Shown: one piece after another, positions 22,810 to 26,066 of the stretch
Numbering within the stretch: position 1 is the stretch's first letter
How the letters are laid out: every line of letters begins with the position of its first letter
Origin: CAKRZE01 sp045617585
GTDB lineage: Bacteria > Bacillota > Clostridia > Oscillospirales > CAG-272
Reading direction: 5' to 3'
Assembly: GCA_045617585.1 (NCBI GenBank)
Contig: JAZLIW010000064.1
Location: forward strand, 1 to 26,066
Length of the DNA: 26,066 bases
Translations under genes and position numbers: made by a program
The notes under the pieces: model-generated
What the model saw: the letters and a program-made list of their open reading frames with translations, nothing else
Database searches by the model: none
What the model was told of the DNA's origin: nothing

Positions 22810-24435
22810 TCAGAAAATGATGCCATCCTGCGCAAGATAAGGGCTGACCGGCGTCTCAAAGACGTACAGACCGAAGGAATAGCCGAGCATATCGCTGAAA
22901 CCGCTGGTCCCGGTCGGACCGAGCGCGTCGCCCTTCTTCACTTCCGCGCCGACCGCAACGGCGGGAACGCCCATGCAGCAGTAGACGCTGCGCAGACCGA
23001 GACCGTGATCGATAACGACCGTATTGCCGGACATTTCCGTCGTTCCTACGAAGACGACCTTACCGTCCATCGCGGCTCCGACCGAAGCACCGGTACCGAG
23101 ATTGATATAGCTGACCCACGGGTTGCGGTATTTCACGCCGGTCGCGTTGACGGTGCAGTATCTGCCGAATCCGGCACGGATATTGCCGTCCGCGGGGAGC
23201 GAGAAGCTGTCGTGTTCAAAGTGACGCGGTTCGCCGGTCGAGGTGAGTACGCCGTGAAGCGCGTCAAGGTACGCTTTTTCATTGGCGGCGGAACGGAGCG
23301 CGGCGGTCGCGGATCCCATGTCGAAGGCGGTGCTGCCGAAGGTCTTGTCCTCCAGTACGATATCGCAGGACGCGGTCACGTCCTCAAACGTCATCGTGAT
23401 ACGGTAGGTTTTCCCGCCCTCTTCGAGACCGAAGGGAAGCAGCGCGCGGTACCAGTCACCGTCCTTCAGGAAGACGGGAGAGGCGGTGATCGCCGGCTCG
23501 CAGGTAAAGACGATATCGGCGGGATCGACGATGTTCTTTGCGGAAAGGACGACGAACTCACCGGGACGGATATCCCTGTCCTTCACCTCAAATTCGGCGG
23601 GAGCGAGGATGGTCTCGGAGATGCGGTAGGTCGCTTCCCCGTATCCGGAACGGGTCGCGTCCTCGTACCACTTGGCCTTGATATCGACCGTGTAGTCCGC
23701 ATTCTCCGTAAAGGAGGAAAGGTCCAGCTTATCGAGCTGACCGTCGTAAACGGTGACGCCGCCTTTTTTGATCACGACGTTCAGATAATCGGGAGCGATA
23801 TCGAACTTCAGTCCCGGCGTGCCGCGCATCACGAAGGAGGAGACCACGTCGGTGACGTCGATCTCGGTCTCGCGGTACACGTCGTTATAGCTCTTATAGA
23901 ACCACCTCATCTCTGCCGGAACGACCGTCTGATCGCCGATCCGCATTACGGGCGGAACGGAGGAAGCGTACAGACACTCGGCAAAGGAGGACTGAAGGAA
24001 AGCAAGGGCGTCTTTTTCCGCGATGCGGAACACCTTGCCCTCGTAATCCTGATAGAAAGCGTAAGCGGAATCCGAGGTGAAATAGTAAACGTAGGGATAT
24101 TCCTTCCGGTATCCGGTATAATAAGCGCGGTAGACTGCCGTTTTCTCCGGATCAAGATCGGGGAGTTCTTTCACTTCCTCGGCATTTGCGTTGACCTTCA
24201 GGAAGTACGCAACGGCGTCCTCACCGATCGACGGTTCCTCGCAAAGCGTTTTCCGGTCGTAAACCTTTTCGTTCCCGTCGGGAAGGACCAGCTTCAGCTG
24301 CGACACGGAACGGTCCGACACCGGCGCTTTTTCCACCGACCGGTAACTCGTGACCGCGATCACGGTCGGGATAACGGCGATCACCGCGACGACGACCCAG
24401 ATCAGGATCTTTTTAACTTTATTTCCGATTTCCAT
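22810..24435 (-). CDS. Membrane-anchored LytM (M23)-fold protein, catalytically degenerate
   Basis: The 541-residue protein has an N-terminal membrane anchor (about 9-31), a long extracytoplasmic beta-rich part (about 40-400), and a C-terminal M23/LytM fold (about 420-541). The fold is recognisable from GAAMDGKVVFVG, TVVIDHGLG (473-481) and VKKGDALGPTGTSG. The zinc and catalytic residues are not present: the HxxxD site is NLGTGAS, the Tyr-x-His site is YCCM (485-488), and the HLH motif is replaced by YSFGLYV. It is therefore unlikely to cut peptidoglycan and may be a scaffold or activator, as with SpoIIQ- or EnvC-type proteins. GAAAGGA precedes the ATG. Its promoter at 24489-24517 is divergent from the transporter promoter. 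Role in division or sporulation is inference. Confidence 0.88.
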   Translation of the reverse strand: MEIGNKVKKILIWVVVAVIAVIPTVIAVTSYRSVEKAPVSDRSVSQLKLVLPDGNEKVYDRKTLCEEPSIGEDAVAYFLKVNANAEEVKELPDLDPEKTAVYRAYYTGYRKEYPYVYYFTSDSAYAFYQDYEGKVFRIAEKDALAFLQSSFAECLYASSVPPVMRIGDQTVVPAEMRWFYKSYNDVYRETEIDVTDVVSSFVMRGTPGLKFDIAPDYLNVVIKKGGVTVYDGQLDKLDLSSFTENADYTVDIKAKWYEDATRSGYGEATYRISETILAPAEFEVKDRDIRPGEFVVLSAKNIVDPADIVFTCEPAITASPVFLKDGDWYRALLPFGLEEGGKTYRITMTFEDVTASCDIVLEDKTFGSTAFDMGSATAALRSAANEKAYLDALHGVLTSTGEPRHFEHDSFSLPADGNIRAGFGRYCTVNATGVKYRNPWVSYINLGTGASVGAAMDGKVVFVGTTEMSGNTVVIDHGLGLRSVYCCMGVPAVAVGAEVKKGDALGPTGTSGFSDMLGYSFGLYVFETPVSPYLAQDGIIF

Positions 24436-24488
24436 ATAAGGTCCTTTCCGCCGAATTTCAGTTCGGTCATTTGATTACTGCCCTTTTT

Positions 24489-24517
24489 ATTATACAACGG
24501 TTTATTTCCGCGGTCAA
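24489..24517 (-). promoter_or_regulatory. Sigma-A promoter of the LytM-fold gene
   Basis: On the minus strand TTGACC (24517-24512) and TATAAT (24494-24489) are 17 bases apart, 54 bases upstream of the start codon. Confidence 0.85.
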
Positions 24518-24599
24518 GAGCAACGGACAAATTCCGTCAATTTTTTTCGGCGTCAAAAAAAGATCATCTCAAAAACCGGGAATCTTCATGAATCGTTAA

Positions 24600-24628
24600 T
24601 TGACAAGGGGCGGGGACGGTGCTATAAT
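24600..24628 (+). promoter_or_regulatory. Sigma-A promoter of the AI-2E transporter gene
   Basis: TTGACA at 24600-24605 and TATAAT at 24623-24628 are 17 bases apart, both perfect consensus. Transcription would start near 24635, ruling out the in-frame TTG at 24600 as a start codon. Confidence 0.88.
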
Positions 24629-24662
24629 AAATAAGAATACACGGGAAACGGAGGGATACAGA

Positions 24663-26066
24663 CTGAAAATCAAGTGGAATAAAAAATATACGGGGATCGC
24701 GCTTTCCTTTGCCTGCGTTTCCTGCCTCCTTATCCTGATCACGTGGCTCCTCATCAACCTCGGGAAGGTCGGAGAGGCGTTTTCTACCCTGTCCTCCGTC
24801 TTTCTGCCCGTGATCCTCGGTTTTATCATCGCATATCTTCTCAACCCGCTCCAATCGTTCTTTGAAAGAAAGATCTTCGCGTTCGTAGAGAAGAAAAAGC
24901 CGCATCCCTGGCTCAGGCGATGCCTGTCCGTTGCGGCAGCGTATCTCTGCGCGCTGATCCTGATCGGAGTATTCCTGATCTGCGTCGTTCCGCAGGTCAT
25001 CGCATGCTTCAACGACCTGACGACGAAAGCGGGAAGCTACGTCTCAATGGTCAACGGATGGATCCGTTCCGTCGTCGGCGACTCCGGCTTCCTCTATGAG
25101 GAATACAGGAAGCTGCTCGCCAAAGTCGACCTGAACAGGATCCAGGAATATATCAACGAATTCGTACAGAATTCCTCCGACCTGATGATCTCGGGCGGCG
25201 GAACGCTGCTCTCGTTCTTCGGCAGCTTCCTCGGCGGAACGCTGAAGGTGATCCTCGGGATCTTCATCTCCGTCTATATGCTGCTTGGCAAGGAGCACCT
25301 GACGGAAACGGTCCGGCTGTTTCTCCGGTCGGTCCTGCCCGTGAAGATCAAGAACTGGCTGTCCCACGTCCTGAAAGAGGCGGACGACCGTTTCGGCGGC
25401 TTTATCGTCGGTCAGCTGATCGACGCGCTGGTCGTCGGCGTGCTCGTCTTCGTCTCCTGCTGGATCCTTCGCATCCCGTATTATCCTCTGGTCAGCGTGA
25501 TCTGCGCGGTCACGAACGTGATCCCCTTCTTCGGTCCGTTCCTCGGCTCGATCCCCTCGTTCCTGATCATTTTCGTAGCCGACCCGCTGAAGGCACTGAT
25601 CTTCGTCGCCCTGATCCTCGTGATCCAGCAGGTCGACGGGAACTATATCTGCCCGCATATCCTCGGCAGTTCGACCGGTCTTTCCTCTCTCGGTGTCATC
25701 GTTGCCATAACGGTCATGGGCGGACTGTTCGGCATCACCGGAATGTTTATCGGCGTCCCCGTCTTTGCGGTCCTGATCGCTCTGATCTCCGAAAAGATCG
25801 AAGATCTGCTGAAAAAGAAAAAACTGCCGGTCACGGAGGAAGCCTACGGACCGGATGCCGATCCCTTCGCGTCCGCAGAACGGCAGTCCTCCGTTCCCGA
25901 CCCCGACGAATCGGGGTCCTGTGAAAGCGTCCGTACGGACGTGCCGGAAGCGGAAATGAACGGTGCTTCCTCCGATCGCATGATGCCGGAGCCCCCGGAT
26001 CACGCGGCTTCCGCCGCGCCGGCGGCTTCCGCCGCGCCGGCGGCTTCCGCCGCGCCGGCGGCTTCC
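24663..26066 (+). CDS. AI-2E family transporter (PerM-like), 3' end beyond the window
   Basis: At least 468 residues of an AI-2E/PerM-type polytopic membrane protein. Conserved parts are LPVILGFIIAYLLNP (48-62), TNVIPFFGPFLGSIP (284-298) and QQVDGNYICPHILG (322-335), with about seven to eight hydrophobic segments to residue 377. Family members export autoinducer-2 or move ions; the substrate here is unknown. The start is very probably CTG at 24663: it lies 7 bases after GGAGGG (24650-24655), and the first ATG, GTG or TTG in frame after the promoter is GTG at codon 50, which would delete the first helix. After residue 385 the protein continues as a polar, Pro/Ala/Ser-rich tail that enters an 18-base repeat and leaves the window still open. 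Confidence 0.9.
   Translation, partial: MKIKWNKKYTGIALSFACVSCLLILITWLLINLGKVGEAFSTLSSVFLPVILGFIIAYLLNPLQSFFERKIFAFVEKKKPHPWLRRCLSVAAAYLCALILIGVFLICVVPQVIACFNDLTTKAGSYVSMVNGWIRSVVGDSGFLYEEYRKLLAKVDLNRIQEYINEFVQNSSDLMISGGGTLLSFFGSFLGGTLKVILGIFISVYMLLGKEHLTETVRLFLRSVLPVKIKNWLSHVLKEADDRFGGFIVGQLIDALVVGVLVFVSCWILRIPYYPLVSVICAVTNVIPFFGPFLGSIPSFLIIFVADPLKALIFVALILVIQQVDGNYICPHILGSSTGLSSLGVIVAITVMGGLFGITGMFIGVPVFAVLIALISEKIEDLLKKKKLPVTEEAYGPDADPFASAERQSSVPDPDESGSCESVRTDVPEAEMNGASSDRMMPEPPDHAASAAPAASAAPAASAAPAAS
26004..26066. repeat. 18-base tandem repeat, 3.5 copies at the window edge
   Basis: The unit GCGGCTTCCGCCGCGCCG occurs at 26004-26021, 26022-26039 and 26040-26057, and half a unit at 26058-26066, with no mismatches. 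It is in frame with the AI-2E gene and encodes Ala-Ala-Ser-Ala-Ala-Pro each time. The true copy number is unknown because the window ends in it. Confidence 0.95.

Noticed and set aside
23005..24474. Plus-strand frame (489 codons) opposite the LytM-fold gene
   Set aside because: Gly/Asp/Val-rich antisense pattern; it also crosses the minus-strand promoter.
25044..26003. Minus-strand frame (319 codons) opposite the AI-2E transporter
   Set aside because: Highly charged Asp/Glu/Gln shadow; the plus strand encodes conserved membrane helices.
26004..26066. CRISPR array at the window edge
   Set aside because: The 18-base units are contiguous with no spacers and stay in frame as protein code.

Overview
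The window reads as a chromosomal contig from an uncultivated Bacillota lineage, most likely class Clostridia. Supporting signs are strong AGGAGG-type ribosome binding sites, near-consensus sigma-A promoters (TTGACA, 17 bp, TATAAT), a roughly 55-60 % GC genome, a gut-like set of glycan and lipid enzymes, and family members typical of Clostridia (AI-2E/PerM transporter, LytM-fold protein, a Thr/Glu/Pro-rich SGNH lipoprotein). No phage, plasmid, transposase or CRISPR signal was seen. The window ends inside a tandem repeat, which may be an assembly break.

Layout. 1-810 is the 3' end of a ceramidase-like gene on the plus strand; it meets a three-gene minus-strand operon (alpha/beta-hydrolase esterase, glycerophosphodiester phosphodiesterase, GH29 alpha-L-fucosidase; 3966 down to 909) at a bidirectional terminator. 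From a divergent promoter pair near 4031-4115 a plus-strand series starts: a membrane-anchored lipase, adenosylhomocysteinase (ahcY) and a GT4 glycosyltransferase. Next come rplS with its own promoter and leader, a transglutaminase-like protein with a small membrane protein, tRNA-Pro(CGG), and a four-helix membrane protein. A PL8-type polysaccharide lyase (minus) follows at 11687-13543.

13544-14780 is a decayed stretch. It holds an orphan terminator hairpin, then a GH38 alpha-mannosidase remnant fused out of frame to a remnant of a GmhA-like SIS phosphosugar isomerase. 14853-20535 is a minus-strand operon of a 1743-residue DUF4132-type protein and a 145-residue partner whose C-terminus looks like a MoaD/ThiS (beta-grasp) end. 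Then come tRNA-Ser(GGA), an EstA-like esterase overlapping an SGNH lipoprotein, a LytM-fold membrane protein that has lost its catalytic residues (minus), and a divergent AI-2E family transporter that appears to start at CTG and runs off the end.

How it fits together. The esterase/GDPD/fucosidase operon, the ceramidase-like gene, the PL8 lyase and the GH38 remnant suggest scavenging of host or plant glycoconjugates. None of the fucosidase, GDPD, operon esterase or PL8 proteins has a visible signal peptide, so they would act on imported fragments; this is inference. The most distinctive items for follow-up are the DUF4132/beta-grasp-like pair, the chimeric pseudogene, the catalytically dead LytM protein and the CTG-initiated transporter.
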